Both the position numbers and the translations under genes were made by a program. From Acinetobacter pullicarnis (GTDB lineage: Bacteria > Pseudomonadota > Gammaproteobacteria > Pseudomonadales > Moraxellaceae), in the NCBI RefSeq assembly GCF_006352475.1, contig NZ_VCMZ01000001.1, positions 868,001 through 932,000 on the forward strand: a DNA stretch of 64,000 nt, written 5' to 3'. The notes beneath the pieces are model-generated. The model was not told where the DNA came from, did not search any database, and saw only the letters and a program-made list of their open reading frames with translations. This document shows positions 18,119-27,277 of the stretch, one piece after another (position 1 is the stretch's first letter; each line of letters begins with the position of its first letter).

Positions 18119-18529
18119 ATGACTCGTGACTATGAACAATTTCCAGACGATGACAATGGCAACGTACTTTGGCAAATGTATGAAGATGGCGATGACTTGG
18201 GTGAACCACATCAAGTCGAATTTGCTATTGTTTTCAAAGACCAAGAAAAACTTGAACAGGCTGCATTACATCTTTTACGTCAAGAACAACAAGTGTCTTT
18301 CTTTAATGATGAAGACACGGCAGATGAAGAGTGGGTATTAACTGTTCATGTTGAGATGATTCCGGAATACGCGGATATCGTTGATTTAGAAGAATGGTTT
18401 AACGGGATTGCTGAACAATTTGACGGTGAATATGATGGCTGGGGCTGCATGGCCTATGTTTATGATGAAGACTTCGACGAAGATGATCTCGATGACGAAC
18501 TTCCAGAAAGTGCTGAACGTACTGATTAA
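18119..18529 (+). CDS. rraB: Ribonuclease E inhibitor RraB family protein
   Basis: A very acidic 136-residue protein. The block from FPDDDNGNVLWQMYEDGDD to EFAIVF is characteristic of the RraB family, whose E. coli member binds RNase E and modulates mRNA decay. The C-terminal tail (EDFDEDDLDDELPE) is almost entirely acidic, as in the family. Length matches the E. coli protein (about 138 aa). Start: ATG at 18119 with AAGGA seven bases upstream. A strong hairpin terminator follows directly, so the gene is probably transcribed alone. Whether it inhibits RNase E in this genus is inference from family membership. Confidence 0.82.
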   Translation: MTRDYEQFPDDDNGNVLWQMYEDGDDLGEPHQVEFAIVFKDQEKLEQAALHLLRQEQQVSFFNDEDTADEEWVLTVHVEMIPEYADIVDLEEWFNGIAEQFDGEYDGWGCMAYVYDEDFDEDDLDDELPESAERTD

Positions 18530-18546
18530 TTAATTGTTTTTTAATT

Positions 18547-18572
18547 AAAGCCTTAATTAAGGCTTTTTTTTA
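18547..18572 (+). terminator. Rho-independent terminator after rraB
   Basis: The perfect palindrome AAAGCCTTAATTAAGGCTTT is followed by more T residues, 17 bases after the rraB stop codon. Confidence 0.85.
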
Positions 18573-18668
18573 ACTGTATTTTTGGTGAAATGGCATATGC
18601 TTGATTGCAAGTAAAAGGGTTTATGTCTATTTTTTAGTCGGATTTTGAGCAATAGCTATGAATTTAAA

Positions 18669-19151
18669 ATGTACCTGATTGAACATATTGAACAAGCCTT
18701 AGAACAACAAGAGCAATTGAAAGCACTTCTGCTCGCTGCCGATCCAGACTGGCAGCTTGTAAAAAAATATTTAGCGATCTCGCAGGTCTATGCCATAAAA
18801 AATAAAGGGCAGTGGATTGCAGAGATCTGTGTTGCGACTGTCACGGATCGGGCCGATGAAGCAGAGATTAAAAACTTAAGTGTTGATGTTGCTTATCAAG
18901 GCCAAGGTTTAGCGAAGATATTAATTCGACATGTGATTAAAGCTGCAGCAGCGCAAAATATCGTACGTTTATGGGTGAAAACAGGGAATTCAAGTCTGGA
19001 TCAATTGGCGCTTTATCAAAAAATGGGCTTTCGTTTGAGTCACATCGAAAAAGATATTTTTCTTGATTATCCTGAAGCCATTTATGAAAATGGCATTCGC
19101 TGTCTTGATCAAGTGGTCTTGGTAAGGTCACTAATATCGGAAAATGTATAA
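18669..19151 (+). CDS. GNAT family N-acetyltransferase
   Basis: About 160 residues with the GNAT fold: a central strand AEIKNLSVDVAYQGQGLAKILI contains the acetyl-CoA pyrophosphate-binding Q-x-x-G-x-G/A motif (QGQGLA), and ALYQKMGFRLSH near the end is the usual motif B. The substrate cannot be inferred. Start is uncertain: the frame is open back to a TTG at 18645, but neither that codon nor the ATG at 18669 has a clear ribosome site; I prefer the ATG because MYLIEHIEQALEQ begins the recognisable domain. It lies between the rraB terminator and the yjdM-type gene, about 100 bp from the latter, with no sign of an operon. Confidence 0.8.
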   Translation: MYLIEHIEQALEQQEQLKALLLAADPDWQLVKKYLAISQVYAIKNKGQWIAEICVATVTDRADEAEIKNLSVDVAYQGQGLAKILIRHVIKAAAAQNIVRLWVKTGNSSLDQLALYQKMGFRLSHIEKDIFLDYPEAIYENGIRCLDQVVLVRSLISENV

Positions 19152-19251
19152 GCAAAATACTGCGCTATATTGCTGTAATATATTGAAAAAAATATAAAAA
19201 TTTGAAAATTTTTTTAATCTCGTCATAATGGAGCTTTTTAGGAAGACCGAA

Positions 19252-19590
19252 ATGTCATTACCTAACTGCCCTAAATGCCAATCAGAATATACTTATGCCG
19301 ATGCAGACTTATTGATTTGCCCAGAATGTGCGCATGAGTGGAAAGATGGCGACGAAGTTGAAGAAGTTGCTGCAATTCAAGATGCTTTTGGCACCTTGCT
19401 CGTTGATGGTGATGTGGTTACTGTGATTAAAGATCTTAAGATTAAAGGTTCTTCATCAGTGGTCAAAGTCGGCACCAAAGTTAAAAATATTCGTTTGCTA
19501 CCCGATGCCAGTGATGGTCATAACATCGATTGTAAGATCGATGGAATTGGAGCAATGAAGCTAAAATCTGAGTTTGTAAAGAAAGCGTAA
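19252..19590 (+). CDS. yjdM: PhnA/YjdM-family zinc-ribbon protein
   Basis: A 112-residue protein with an N-terminal zinc ribbon (C6-x2-C9 and C23-x2-C26 in CPKC and CPEC) and a C-terminal beta-barrel segment with [17 protein letters not shown] and [12 protein letters not shown], which defines the PhnA/YjdM family. Despite the historical name, the family's link to phosphonate use is doubtful and its role is unknown. Length matches the E. coli protein (111 aa). Start: the ATG at 19252 has AGGA eight bases upstream; an in-frame ATG at 19228 gives an N-terminal extension absent from the family. A hairpin follows the stop. Confidence 0.88.
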   Translation: MSLPNCPKCQSEYTYADADLLICPECAHEWKDGDEVEEVAAIQDAFGTLLVDGDVVTVIKDLKIKGSSSVVKVGTKVKNIRLLPDASDGHNIDCKIDGIGAMKLKSEFVKKA

Positions 19591-19599
19591 TTGATTAAT

Positions 19600-19632
19600 C
19601 AGCCTAAACAAGCGTTTAGGCTGAACTTTATT
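19600..19632 (+). terminator. Hairpin after yjdM, probable terminator
   Basis: A perfect 10-bp stem, CAGCCTAAAC / GTTTAGGCTG, with a four-base loop lies 9 bases after the stop. The T tract is short (AACTTTATTG), so termination may be partial. Confidence 0.65.
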
Positions 19633-19857
19633 GATTAAATAAAATACAGTGCCTTAGCCTAAATATCTGACTTGGTTTGCAATGTACTGTTTAGTAAAAT
19701 TAACTTAAATACCCTTTTTTAGCTATTTTATGATGTGTTTATCATCGGTTTTGAACTTTATTTAAGCTGAAGTATACAAACAATATAAATAAAAACAAAG
19801 AACTAATACTTGGGTTGGTGTTAAATTAATCACGTGAAACATGAGAGGATTAATAAC

Positions 19858-20319
19858 ATGCCAATCTGTGTTGAGGGTGATCATGTCCGTGCACAAGAAG
19901 TTATTCAGCAAGTTAAACTTTGGGATCAAGCCATTATTGAGAATTCAATTGATGATGTCATCCATAAATGTGCTGATCGAATCAGCTTATTTGATGTCAG
20001 TTCTCAACTTACGGGCATTGGGGTTTATCGCAAGGAGTGGGAAAAGTTTAGCCCTTATTTCCACGAAAATATGCAAATTACCCGTCGAGATATGACCGTC
20101 TATATTTCAGAAGATTTAGCCGTTTTACATTGCTATTCGAAAGTAGATCATGCTGAAACAACGACGAACCAGATGCCTTGGTGCCGAACCACGATGTGTC
20201 TGCAAAAACAAGCGGGTGATTGGTTGTTGGTTCATCAACATATTTCAATGCCTGTGAACGTGAACAGCGGTCAGGCAATTTTGATTAAAGATGTGCCTAA
20301 ATTAAAGCTGGTGGTTTAA
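19858..20319 (+). CDS. SnoaL/NTF2-like domain protein
   Basis: A 153-residue protein resembling the YybH/SnoaL (NTF2-like) cone-fold family. The pattern is an N-terminal helix with WDQAIIENSIDDVI, a central helix with WEKFSPYFHE, then strands MTVYISEDLAVLHCYSKV and DWLLVHQHISMPV, with the terminal VHQHIS motif seen in ketosteroid-isomerase-like proteins. Members are small enzymes or ligand-binding proteins; no substrate can be named. Start: ATG at 19858 with GAGAGGA eight bases upstream. The frame is open back to a GTG at 19834, which has no ribosome site. It is flanked by a 230-bp AT-rich upstream region and converges on dusC, and is probably monocistronic. Confidence 0.72.
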   Translation: MPICVEGDHVRAQEVIQQVKLWDQAIIENSIDDVIHKCADRISLFDVSSQLTGIGVYRKEWEKFSPYFHENMQITRRDMTVYISEDLAVLHCYSKVDHAETTTNQMPWCRTTMCLQKQAGDWLLVHQHISMPVNVNSGQAILIKDVPKLKLVV

Positions 20320-20343
20320 GCCGCTCGCATAAAACGAGTGTGC

Positions 20344-21288
20344 TTAGCCTTCCTCAGGCGTATGGCTAAGCAATTTTTCAATGATTGCATCAAGCTGCTT
20401 CAGTCTTTTGACTTCATTCCAAAGTAGATGAGCTTCGGGATAATGCTTTGACATCATACCAAGCCATTGTTTATAACGACCAAGCATACAAATATCGGTT
20501 TTACGCGGGCCATTAATAAAGCGAATTTGGAGCGCCAATAATGCATCCCAAGTCATTAATGGTAGGTCGTTATTTTTTCGGATACATAAACTTAAATCAG
20601 GTGTGGTGACTGCACCACGGCCCAGCATTAGATCTTCACAGCCTGATTCCAGTCGGCATTGTTTGGCATCGGCATTGTTCCAAATTTCGCCATTGGCAAT
20701 CACATTGATTTTCAAGGCTTCGCGTATAGGACGCAACTGATCCCAAAAAGCAGGTGGCGTATAACCCTCTGCCTTGGTACGCGCATGCACAGTAAGCCAG
20801 TTCGCCCCCGCATCTTGAATGGCATGGGCATTTTCTAAGGTGAAATTGCGATCCATATAACCTAAGCGCATTTTGGCGGATACTGGAATATGCGCTGGTA
20901 CTGCATCTCGAACTGCTTTGACCAACAGATGGACTACATCAGGTTCATCTAACAGTACTGAACCACCACGATGACGATTCACCGTTTTTGCAGGGCAGCC
21001 AAAATTTAAGTCGATGGCAGGTGCACCGAGTGCAACGGCTTTGACCGCATTGGCAGCCAACATCTCTGGATTATTTCCTAGAAATTGCACGTGTACAGGC
21101 GTACCTGCAGCAGTCTTGCCTTGGTTTTTAAGTTCTGGGCAGTAAGTGTGATAGATGTGATCGGGTAGCAGTGAATCGGTAACTCGAATGAACTCGGTGA
21201 CGCACCAATCAAAATCGCCAACATGGGTGAGTACATCACGCATCACGGGGTCGGTCAAGCCTTCCATCGGGGCAAGGATCAGTTTCAA
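20344..21288 (-). CDS. dusC: tRNA-dihydrouridine(16) synthase DusC
   Basis: A 314-residue FMN-dependent TIM-barrel enzyme that reduces a tRNA uridine. Visible motifs: LAPMEGLTDPVMR at the N-terminus, DLNFGCPAKTVNRHRGGSVLL with the catalytic Cys (about residue 98), KMRLGY, VHARTKAEGY for tRNA/FMN contact, and VIANGEIWN for FMN phosphate binding. The NRHRGG variant and MEGLTDPVMR start match the DusC subfamily, which modifies U16. Length equals the E. coli enzyme (315 aa). Start is the ATG at 21288. It lies in the same direction as ypjD, 123 bp downstream of it. Confidence 0.93.
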   Translation of the reverse strand: MKLILAPMEGLTDPVMRDVLTHVGDFDWCVTEFIRVTDSLLPDHIYHTYCPELKNQGKTAAGTPVHVQFLGNNPEMLAANAVKAVALGAPAIDLNFGCPAKTVNRHRGGSVLLDEPDVVHLLVKAVRDAVPAHIPVSAKMRLGYMDRNFTLENAHAIQDAGANWLTVHARTKAEGYTPPAFWDQLRPIREALKINVIANGEIWNNADAKQCRLESGCEDLMLGRGAVTTPDLSLCIRKNNDLPLMTWDALLALQIRFINGPRKTDICMLGRYKQWLGMMSKHYPEAHLLWNEVKRLKQLDAIIEKLLSHTPEEG

Positions 21289-21411
21289 AATTACATCACC
21301 TGAGTAAACAAAAATAGCGTTATACGCACTTTAGTCAGCATTGTCTAGTTGCTGAGCCAGAAGAAACTTGCGTCAAGTCTTGACTAAACCAGTCATATAA
21401 AACGGAAGTGC

Positions 21412-22221
21412 TTAACGGCGTATGATCATCTCTAAAATGAATTTACTGCCAATAAAGCCCACCGCCAATAAGAAAAAGCCAATGATAGTAAAACGAATGG
21501 CTTTTTGCCCACGCCAACCAAACTTATAGCGACCAATCAGTAGTGCACCATAAATAAACCAAGACACAATACTAAAGGCGGTTTTATGCGCCAAATGCTG
21601 TGCAAAGAAGTTATCAATAGTGAGGAAACCAAAGCCCAGTGCAATGGTCAATAAGGTGAAGCCAGTAATCAGCATATCAAATAGCAGTGTTTCCATGGCT
21701 TGGAAAGACGGCAGTAGATTGACCCAAAAGCGGCGTTTCTGTTTGTTCTTGAGCTCTCGATCTTGAATCCAGAGAATCAGCGCTTGAATTGTCGCCATCA
21801 ATAACACGGCATAGGCCGAGAGAGACAAGATAATATGAATGTCTAAGCTGGTTGAATGCAGTTCGCGCAGCTGACTGGATTGGCTAAAGGCAAAACCTAA
21901 AATTAGTCCCAATGCTGCAACAGGGATACCAATCAGATTTAAAGCCAATACAGGGCGATAACTACTAAACAATAAACTGAGCAATAACATTAACCCAGAA
22001 GTAAATGAAATCAAATTGAAGACATCAAAGTTGGCACCCATCGGGGTCAGCATATCGTTGCTTAACACGGCTGCGTGTAGAGCCAAACCTAAACCTGCGA
22101 CAATCCCAATAAACCATTGGTTGACTAAACGTTTTGAGATTAAGTGCATAAACAGATACCAAAATACGGTGGTATATGAAATTAATGCTAAAATCGTGTA
22201 GGCCAAGGGGAGACTAATCAT
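21412..22221 (-). CDS. ypjD: CcsA/HemX-like inner membrane protein YpjD
   Basis: A 269-residue integral membrane protein with about eight hydrophobic helices. The family shares the cytochrome c assembly (CcsA/CcmC/HemX) core. A histidine in the LGLALHAAVL helix, DIHIILSLSAYAVLL and AHKTAFSIVSWFIYG are the conserved positions typical of heme-handling members. In E. coli and relatives ypjD lies next to and divergent from ffh, as here. A role in heme export or assembly is inferred from the family and has not been shown for YpjD. Start ATG at 22221; the 144-bp gap to ffh must hold both promoters. Confidence 0.85.
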   Translation of the reverse strand: MISLPLAYTILALISYTTVFWYLFMHLISKRLVNQWFIGIVAGLGLALHAAVLSNDMLTPMGANFDVFNLISFTSGLMLLLSLLFSSYRPVLALNLIGIPVAALGLILGFAFSQSSQLRELHSTSLDIHIILSLSAYAVLLMATIQALILWIQDRELKNKQKRRFWVNLLPSFQAMETLLFDMLITGFTLLTIALGFGFLTIDNFFAQHLAHKTAFSIVSWFIYGALLIGRYKFGWRGQKAIRFTIIGFFLLAVGFIGSKFILEMIIRR

Positions 22222-22365
22222 GTCAAACCTTTTTCTGGGTGTTTAAAATTCATGTGATGAGATATAAATTCCATGTGAACTAAAGTATCCTATAGCATCT
22301 TATGCAGAAATTTTCTATTTTAACTAAGAATATTTTGCAACTAGCCATTTTAAGCGGATTTTGTA

Positions 22366-23778
22366 ATGTTTGATACCTTAACAGAACGCCTCACGCAGAG
22401 TTTAAGAAATGTTACTGGCTCAGGGCAACTCACCGAAGACAATATTAAAGATACGTTACGTGAAGTACGTATGGCTTTGCTTGAGGCCGATGTCGCCTTA
22501 CCTGTAACTCGTGAGTTCATCGCGAAAGTTAAGGAAGAAGCATTAGGTCAAGAAGTGATGACCCAGCTTTCTCCTGGACAAGCTTTCGTCAAAATCGTCT
22601 ATGACGAACTGACCAAGATGATGGGCGCTGCCAACGAAAGTCTCGACTTGGCTGCAAAACCTCCTGTCGTTGTATTGTTGGCTGGTCTGCAAGGCGCAGG
22701 TAAAACCACCACTGCAGCAAAACTTGCGCGTTATTTAAAAGAGCGTCAAAAGAAAAAAGTCATGACGGTTTCTGCGGACGTTTATCGCCCAGCAGCAATC
22801 AAACAGTTGGAAACAGTTTCTTTAGAAGTTGGCGCTGAGTTTGTTGCGTCGGATGCCTCTGAAAAGCCAATCGATATTGTTAATCGTGCGATTGAACAAG
22901 CCAAGATTAAATTTGCTGATGTCCTCATCATCGATACTGCAGGTCGTCTGCATATCGATGGCGATATGATGGATGAAATCAAAGAATTACATGCGGCAGT
23001 AAAACCAACCGAAACCTTGTTCGTGGTCGATGCCATGACGGGGCAAGATGCGGCAAATACAGCCAAAGCCTTTAATGATGCATTGCCTTTAACCGGTGTG
23101 ATTCTGACCAAGACGGATGGTGATGCACGCGGTGGTGCGGCCTTATCAGTCCGTGCAATTACCGGCAAGCCCATTAAGTTCTTGGGGATGGGTGAAAAAC
23201 TCGATGCGCTTGAACCATTCCATCCAGAGCGTGTGGCACAGCGTATTCTCGGAATGGGTGACGTCCTTTCTTTGGTCGAAGAAGTTGAACGTAAAATCGA
23301 CAAAGAAAAAGCCGAAAAAATGGCGAAAAAACTGCAAAAAGGCGGCAGCTTCAATTTTGAAGATATGCTAATGCAGTTTGAGCAAATGAATAAGATGGGC
23401 GGCATGATGGGGTTCTTGGACAAATTACCTGGCATGAGCAATGCCGGTATTCAACAAGCACTTGAGCAAGCCAATCCAGAGAAACAAGTGAAAAAAATGG
23501 AATCGATTATTCAGTCGATGACCATTAAAGAACGCCGTAATCCAGACCTGATGAATCCAAGTCGTAAAAAACGGATTGCAGCGGGTTGTGGTATGGATGT
23601 GGTTGAAGTCAATAAGTTGATCAAACAACATGCGCAAATGGCAAAAATGATGAAGAAATTTGCTAATCCATCGGGTATGGCAAAAATGATGCGTTCATTT
23701 GGCGGTCTGCAAAAACAGTTGGGCGGTGGCGGTGGTGGCGGTATGGGACCGTTATTTGGCGGCAACGACAAAAAATAA
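22366..23778 (+). CDS. ffh: Signal recognition particle protein Ffh
   Basis: A 470-residue SRP54-type GTPase that with 4.5S RNA targets nascent membrane proteins to FtsY and SecYEG. Domains: N domain (1-90), G domain with G1 GLQGAGKTTT (107-116), DTAGR and TKTDGDARGG, and a Met-rich M domain (about 330-440) with MGGMMGFLDKLPG and ERRNPDLMNPSRKKRIAAGCG, the RNA-binding loop. The C-terminus ends in a Gly run. Length is slightly above E. coli Ffh (453 aa). The gene is divergent from ypjD and is followed by a strong terminator, so it is likely a single-gene transcript. Confidence 0.97.
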   Translation: MFDTLTERLTQSLRNVTGSGQLTEDNIKDTLREVRMALLEADVALPVTREFIAKVKEEALGQEVMTQLSPGQAFVKIVYDELTKMMGAANESLDLAAKPPVVVLLAGLQGAGKTTTAAKLARYLKERQKKKVMTVSADVYRPAAIKQLETVSLEVGAEFVASDASEKPIDIVNRAIEQAKIKFADVLIIDTAGRLHIDGDMMDEIKELHAAVKPTETLFVVDAMTGQDAANTAKAFNDALPLTGVILTKTDGDARGGAALSVRAITGKPIKFLGMGEKLDALEPFHPERVAQRILGMGDVLSLVEEVERKIDKEKAEKMAKKLQKGGSFNFEDMLMQFEQMNKMGGMMGFLDKLPGMSNAGIQQALEQANPEKQVKKMESIIQSMTIKERRNPDLMNPSRKKRIAAGCGMDVVEVNKLIKQHAQMAKMMKKFANPSGMAKMMRSFGGLQKQLGGGGGGGMGPLFGGNDKK

Positions 23779-23818
23779 GTCTATTCCAGTTCGCTGCAAT
23801 TGGCAGGTACTGAAACAC

Positions 23819-23847
23819 AAAAAAGATGCGTTAATCGCATCTTTTTT
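23819..23847 (+). terminator. Rho-independent terminator after ffh
   Basis: The stem AAAAAGATGCG / CGCATCTTTTT with loop TTAAT lies 40 bases downstream of the ffh stop. The A tract on the other side means it can also work for minus-strand transcripts, such as the broken lipoprotein gene. Confidence 0.9.
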
Positions 23848-23887
23848 GTATTTAAAATAATTGCTTAAGTTTGCTCATGTTTTCGCT

Positions 23888-24615
23888 TTACTTTTGGGGA
23901 TTGACTTGCTTTTCAAGGCCATACAAGGTCTGTATGCGTTGAGTCTGATCCGTAATCGCTTGACCTTGTTGATCCCAAATTTGACCCTTGGGATTAAATT
24001 CTTCATCGTCTACGCCGAAATGAATCTCTGCTAAGCCTGCATCTTCGGAGAAATAAGCAATAATCGGCTCTTGAATAATCCCAGCATGGAGTAATGCCAG
24101 TCAGTTAAGGTCTTTTGTGATTTAAAAGCACCCTCATCCCACTTGCGGAATATATTCCTCATCTCAACGGGCATAGGTATCTACACAAATATTTAAGAAA
24201 TGTATTTAGTCGAAATATGTAATCTATTTGAGCTTAATACAAGGTATTTAAGTCCTGTTTAGATTTAGAATTTAGAGCTGAGTGCAAATTTCATTGAATT
24301 TCAGAAATCCCCAATCTCCCCTCTTACGCCATATATGGCTTATCTTTTCCAAAAAGGGGGACTTTTTGGGAATTCAAAGCCTAGTATATGCTACACAACG
24401 CTCCTTCCTTAGAAAAAGGAAGGTTGGGATGGATTACTTTGGATCGTAAACAGCATATCAAAAGATGTGTAGATAGCTTTGAGAAGGGGCTTTCAGATAT
24501 AATTTCTCAATCAAAAATGGCAGTATTTGTCTTAATTGACTGGCATTTGACTGCAGCCAACCAAAGCCAGAGCAACTAAACCACTGCATAGTATTGAAAT
24601 ATTATTTTTGATCAT
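23888..24615 (-). pseudogene. Lipoprotein gene disrupted by repeat insertion
   Basis: Two fragments of one minus-strand gene flank the repeat at 24093-24548. The 5' fragment starts at ATG 24615 (GGAAG eight bases upstream) and reads MIKNNISILCSG, then LVALALVGC, a complete lipoprotein signal peptide with lipobox LVGC. It ends in a stop codon created inside the repeat end (24534-24532). The 3' fragment, 24090-23888, reads HAGIIQEPIIAYFSEDAG, then FGVDDEEFNPKGQIWDQQ, and ends QVNPQK-stop; it has no start codon and is closed by a TGA at the repeat edge. The intact gene would have encoded a small outer- or inner-membrane lipoprotein of roughly 100 residues, unless more is missing. I do not recognise the family. 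Confidence 0.7.
24093..24548. mobile_element. MITE-like repeat, full copy A
   Basis: A noncoding element of about 455 bp. Outer ends are imperfect inverted repeats, AATGCCAGTCAGTTAAG on the left and AATGCCAGTCAATTAAG read inward from the right. An inner copy of GGGCATAGGTATCTACACA starts at about 24171, and its partner near 24467 is degenerate. It shares most of its length, inverted, with the copy at 63221-63657 and its distal half with 4750-4957. A short palindrome, GCCATATATGGC, is an insertion unique to this copy. No transposase is encoded, so movement would need a partner in trans. It splits a lipoprotein gene. Confidence 0.72.
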
Positions 24616-24671
24616 CGGTTTATCTTCCATGTGCTGTGTTTATTCTGTAATAACATCCATTTAATTAAATA

Positions 24672-24710
24672 CTGACACGGCAGTTTCGATCGCTGTGCAG
24701 GTCGTGTCAG
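24672..24710 (-). repeat. Inverted repeat downstream of coaX
   Basis: Perfect 8-bp arms CTGACACG and CGTGTCAG enclose a shorter inner GCAG/CTGTGC pairing. It lies about 40 bp past the coaX stop (minus strand). With only an AT-rich tail and no clear T run it could be a weak terminator, an mRNA 3' stabiliser or a protein-binding site. Confidence 0.45.
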
Positions 24711-24751
24711 ATGATTGGATCAACTAGAGAGCGTGTTCTTGCAGCGACGTC

Positions 24752-25480
24752 CTACTTGATATTGTCAATATAGGTTTTTAGTCCCTTGAGCAATAAATCT
24801 TGTTCAATAATCGGTTGGTAGTTGACTAAGTGATTGGCAAATAATAGGGCATCGCCGCCTGTAAGAATGAGCTGACATGGATGTAATTGTAGGACTTTTT
24901 CAATGGTGCTGAGCAGACCTAAGAAAATACCATGATGGACGGCATCAATGGTATTGCGACCTGGACTCAGTTCATCAAAAGCCACATCAGGAATTTTAAT
25001 GCCCTTGGTATTTTGAATCAGGGAGTCTCGCTGTAGATACAAATTTGGTAGAATATAGCCCCCCAAATGTTGTAAACCTTCCGTTAAATCAATGGTGAGT
25101 GCTGTTCCACAACTAACAATACAAAAGCTTTCAGTGGCATTGGCCATTGCCAGGACTTGTAACCAGCGATCAATTCCCAACAGCTCTGTTCGATCATAAC
25201 CACACTGTAGACCTGCATATTCAGCATGTACTTTTGCAACATAAACGGGAATGCTGAGCAGTTCTAAAATTTGCTGAATACGTGCATTATTTTTGGGATC
25301 TTGCACCGAGGAGATACCGACATTGTCTAGATTTAAGCTTTTAAAATGTTGAATCAAGCCTAAAAGGAGATCAGCAGGGGATTGCAAGTGTAACTCTGCG
25401 GCATGTTCGATCACTTGTTCGTTGTCGGTAATCCAATATTTGAGTCGGGTGTTGCCAATATCGAGCCAAAGTTTTCTCAT
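24752..25480 (-). CDS. coaX: Type III pantothenate kinase
   Basis: A 242-residue kinase of the ASKHA fold that phosphorylates pantothenate in the first step of coenzyme A synthesis. Motifs: [10 protein letters not shown] (residues 7-16, phosphate-binding), [17 protein letters not shown] (substrate contact and catalytic Asp) and [10 protein letters not shown] (adenosine loop). Type III enzymes need a monovalent cation and are not inhibited by CoA. The start ATG overlaps the birA stop as ATGA, so coaX and birA are translationally coupled, a common arrangement in this lineage. Confidence 0.95.
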   Translation of the reverse strand: MRKLWLDIGNTRLKYWITDNEQVIEHAAELHLQSPADLLLGLIQHFKSLNLDNVGISSVQDPKNNARIQQILELLSIPVYVAKVHAEYAGLQCGYDRTELLGIDRWLQVLAMANATESFCIVSCGTALTIDLTEGLQHLGGYILPNLYLQRDSLIQNTKGIKIPDVAFDELSPGRNTIDAVHHGIFLGLLSTIEKVLQLHPCQLILTGGDALLFANHLVNYQPIIEQDLLLKGLKTYIDNIK

Positions 25481-26259
25481 GAAGCATCCTTGCTTTGCGT
25501 TACGACTAAACGAAGCCTGCCTTGATAATACGGTGCAACGCCATCTTCAGTTTCAATATTGACTGCGCCATCATCTGCAATGCCTCTAAAAATCCCTTGA
25601 AGCGTTTGATGAATTTGTTCAAATTCAATATTTTGGTCAAGGAACGCCGCATGATGATTAAAGCGTGCTGCCAAATTGTAGCTGCCATGATCAAACCAGC
25701 GTCCTGCCTGTTGAATCGCCAAATACAATTGGCTGATCAATTCAATGCGGGAGGGTTCAACCAAGCCCAATTCAACCAAGGAGGTCGCTGGCTGGTCAAT
25801 GATTTGCTGGGCATCCGCAGATGCGGGCATCAGATTAATACCGACTCCAATAATGGCGCGGTGCAAATCTAAAGGCTCAACCAAAATCCCGCCCCATTTA
25901 CCTTGGAGACTATAGAGGTCATTCGGCCATTTGATCTGTAGCTTTGTGAGCCCCTTGAGTGCAGGCATTTGCAAGATATTTAAGGCAATTTCTAAAGCTA
26001 AACGGCCATCTAGGGCTATTCGTGTTTCCAGCATTGTGCTTAAATAAATGTTACCAACAGGTGAAACCCATTGCCTTTGGCGCTGACCTCGTCCCTGCGT
26101 CTGCATTTCACTGCATACTAGAATACCTTTCATACCCTTTTGTGCAATTTCTCGCACATCATCATTGGTTGAAGTCGTTGTTTGTTTAAGCAACAGCACT
26201 TCAGGAAGTTGCTGTGCATTTGTGAGGAGTTGTCGTAAAAGACGAGTCTCTAAATCCAT
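25477..26259 (-). CDS. birA: Biotin-[acetyl-CoA-carboxylase] ligase BirA, monofunctional
   Basis: A 260-residue biotin protein ligase. Visible motifs: [11 protein letters not shown] (start of the ligase core), [14 protein letters not shown] (biotinyl-AMP loop), [10 protein letters not shown] and GGILVEP. A small C-terminal SH3-like domain follows. The catalytic core begins about 20 residues from the N-terminus, so the winged-helix DNA-binding domain of the 321-aa E. coli protein is absent. This is a group I ligase that attaches biotin to carboxylases but cannot act as the biotin repressor. The bio operon 14 kb away must therefore be regulated in another way, if at all. Start ATG at 26259; it is divergent from the TSUP gene. 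Confidence 0.93.
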   Translation of the reverse strand: MDLETRLLRQLLTNAQQLPEVLLLKQTTTSTNDDVREIAQKGMKGILVCSEMQTQGRGQRQRQWVSPVGNIYLSTMLETRIALDGRLALEIALNILQMPALKGLTKLQIKWPNDLYSLQGKWGGILVEPLDLHRAIIGVGINLMPASADAQQIIDQPATSLVELGLVEPSRIELISQLYLAIQQAGRWFDHGSYNLAARFNHHAAFLDQNIEFEQIHQTLQGIFRGIADDGAVNIETEDGVAPYYQGRLRLVVTQSKDAS

Positions 26260-26289
26260 GTTGAATCTGAGAAGAGTGGAAGAACATTT

Positions 26290-27093
26290 ATGGAGTTAAT
26301 CATATATCTGGCTATCGGTGCAATCGCTGGTTTTGCTGCGGGGCTGTTTGGCGTCGGTGGTGGGTTAATTATTATCCCCATTTTATATGTGGTGTTTAGT
26401 TCGATGCAGTATGATCCGTCCGTGATTATGCATTTGGCTTTGGGAACCTCATTGGCGACCATTATTGTGACTTCGATCAGTTCTGTTTCAGCGCATAACA
26501 AAAAAGGTGCTGTGCTTTGGCCTGTGGTTCGAAACTTAGCACCGGGCCTGATTCTTGGCGCTTTTGCAGGTGCATGGGTTGCAGGTTTACTCTCTGGTGC
26601 AAACTTGCAATTGGTGATTGGTGCTTTTGCTCTTTGGGTGGCCTATACCATGTTTAAAGGTGCCAAAGTACAGGTTGATGAAACCAAGCGGCTGCCTTCT
26701 ACCGGTACTCAAGTACTGGCAGGTACAGGTATTGGGGTTGCCTCAGCGATTTTTGGAATTGGCGGTGGCAGTTTAACGGTGCCTTTTTTAAACAAATGCG
26801 GTGTGGTCATGCAAAAAGCAGTGGGAACCTCTGCTGCCTGTGGCTTTCCAATTGCAGTGGCGGGTGCCATTGGTTTCATGGTATTTGGTGCAAAAGCGGC
26901 AGTTGAAATTCCCAATGCGATTGGTTATATCCATATTTATGCTTTTCTGGGGATTAGCTTAATGAGCTTTTTTAGTGCCAAAGTCGGTGCCAAAGTTGCG
27001 CATGCTTTATCGCCCGCCATGTTAAAAAAATGCTTTTCTGGATTGTTGTGCGCTATTGGGTTGTATTTTGTGTATCAAGGGGTTTTGGCTTAG
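26290..27093 (+). CDS. TSUP family transporter (TauE/SafE type)
   Basis: A 267-residue membrane protein with about eight helices arranged as two inverted repeats. Each carries the family glycine motif: GLFGVGGGLIIIP (about residues 18-30) and IFGIGGGSLTVPFL (about 155-168). TauE/SafE proteins export sulfite, sulfoacetate or other small organosulfur anions; the substrate here is not evident. Start ATG at 26290 has GGAAG upstream, 30 bp from the divergent birA start. About 330 bp of noncoding DNA separates it from the next gene. Confidence 0.87.
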   Translation: MELIIYLAIGAIAGFAAGLFGVGGGLIIIPILYVVFSSMQYDPSVIMHLALGTSLATIIVTSISSVSAHNKKGAVLWPVVRNLAPGLILGAFAGAWVAGLLSGANLQLVIGAFALWVAYTMFKGAKVQVDETKRLPSTGTQVLAGTGIGVASAIFGIGGGSLTVPFLNKCGVVMQKAVGTSAACGFPIAVAGAIGFMVFGAKAAVEIPNAIGYIHIYAFLGISLMSFFSAKVGAKVAHALSPAMLKKCFSGLLCAIGLYFVYQGVLA

Positions 27094-27277
27094 TTTCATA
27101 TAGGGTGGTTCACTGAATCAGTCGGATTGACTAAGCTAAACGATCTAAACCGTCGCTATTGCCAGCATAGTCAATTTGATTGGTTCTACATCCACACAGT
27201 TTTGCTATACCCACGATTTCATTTAAAAAAATATTGAATTTTAAGCATATTGGCTTATGATCATTTAGATATTGTTA

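Noticed and set aside
24388..24579. A 63-codon plus-strand ORF near 24.4 kb
   Set aside because: It lies within repeat copy A and matches noncoding stretches in the other copies.
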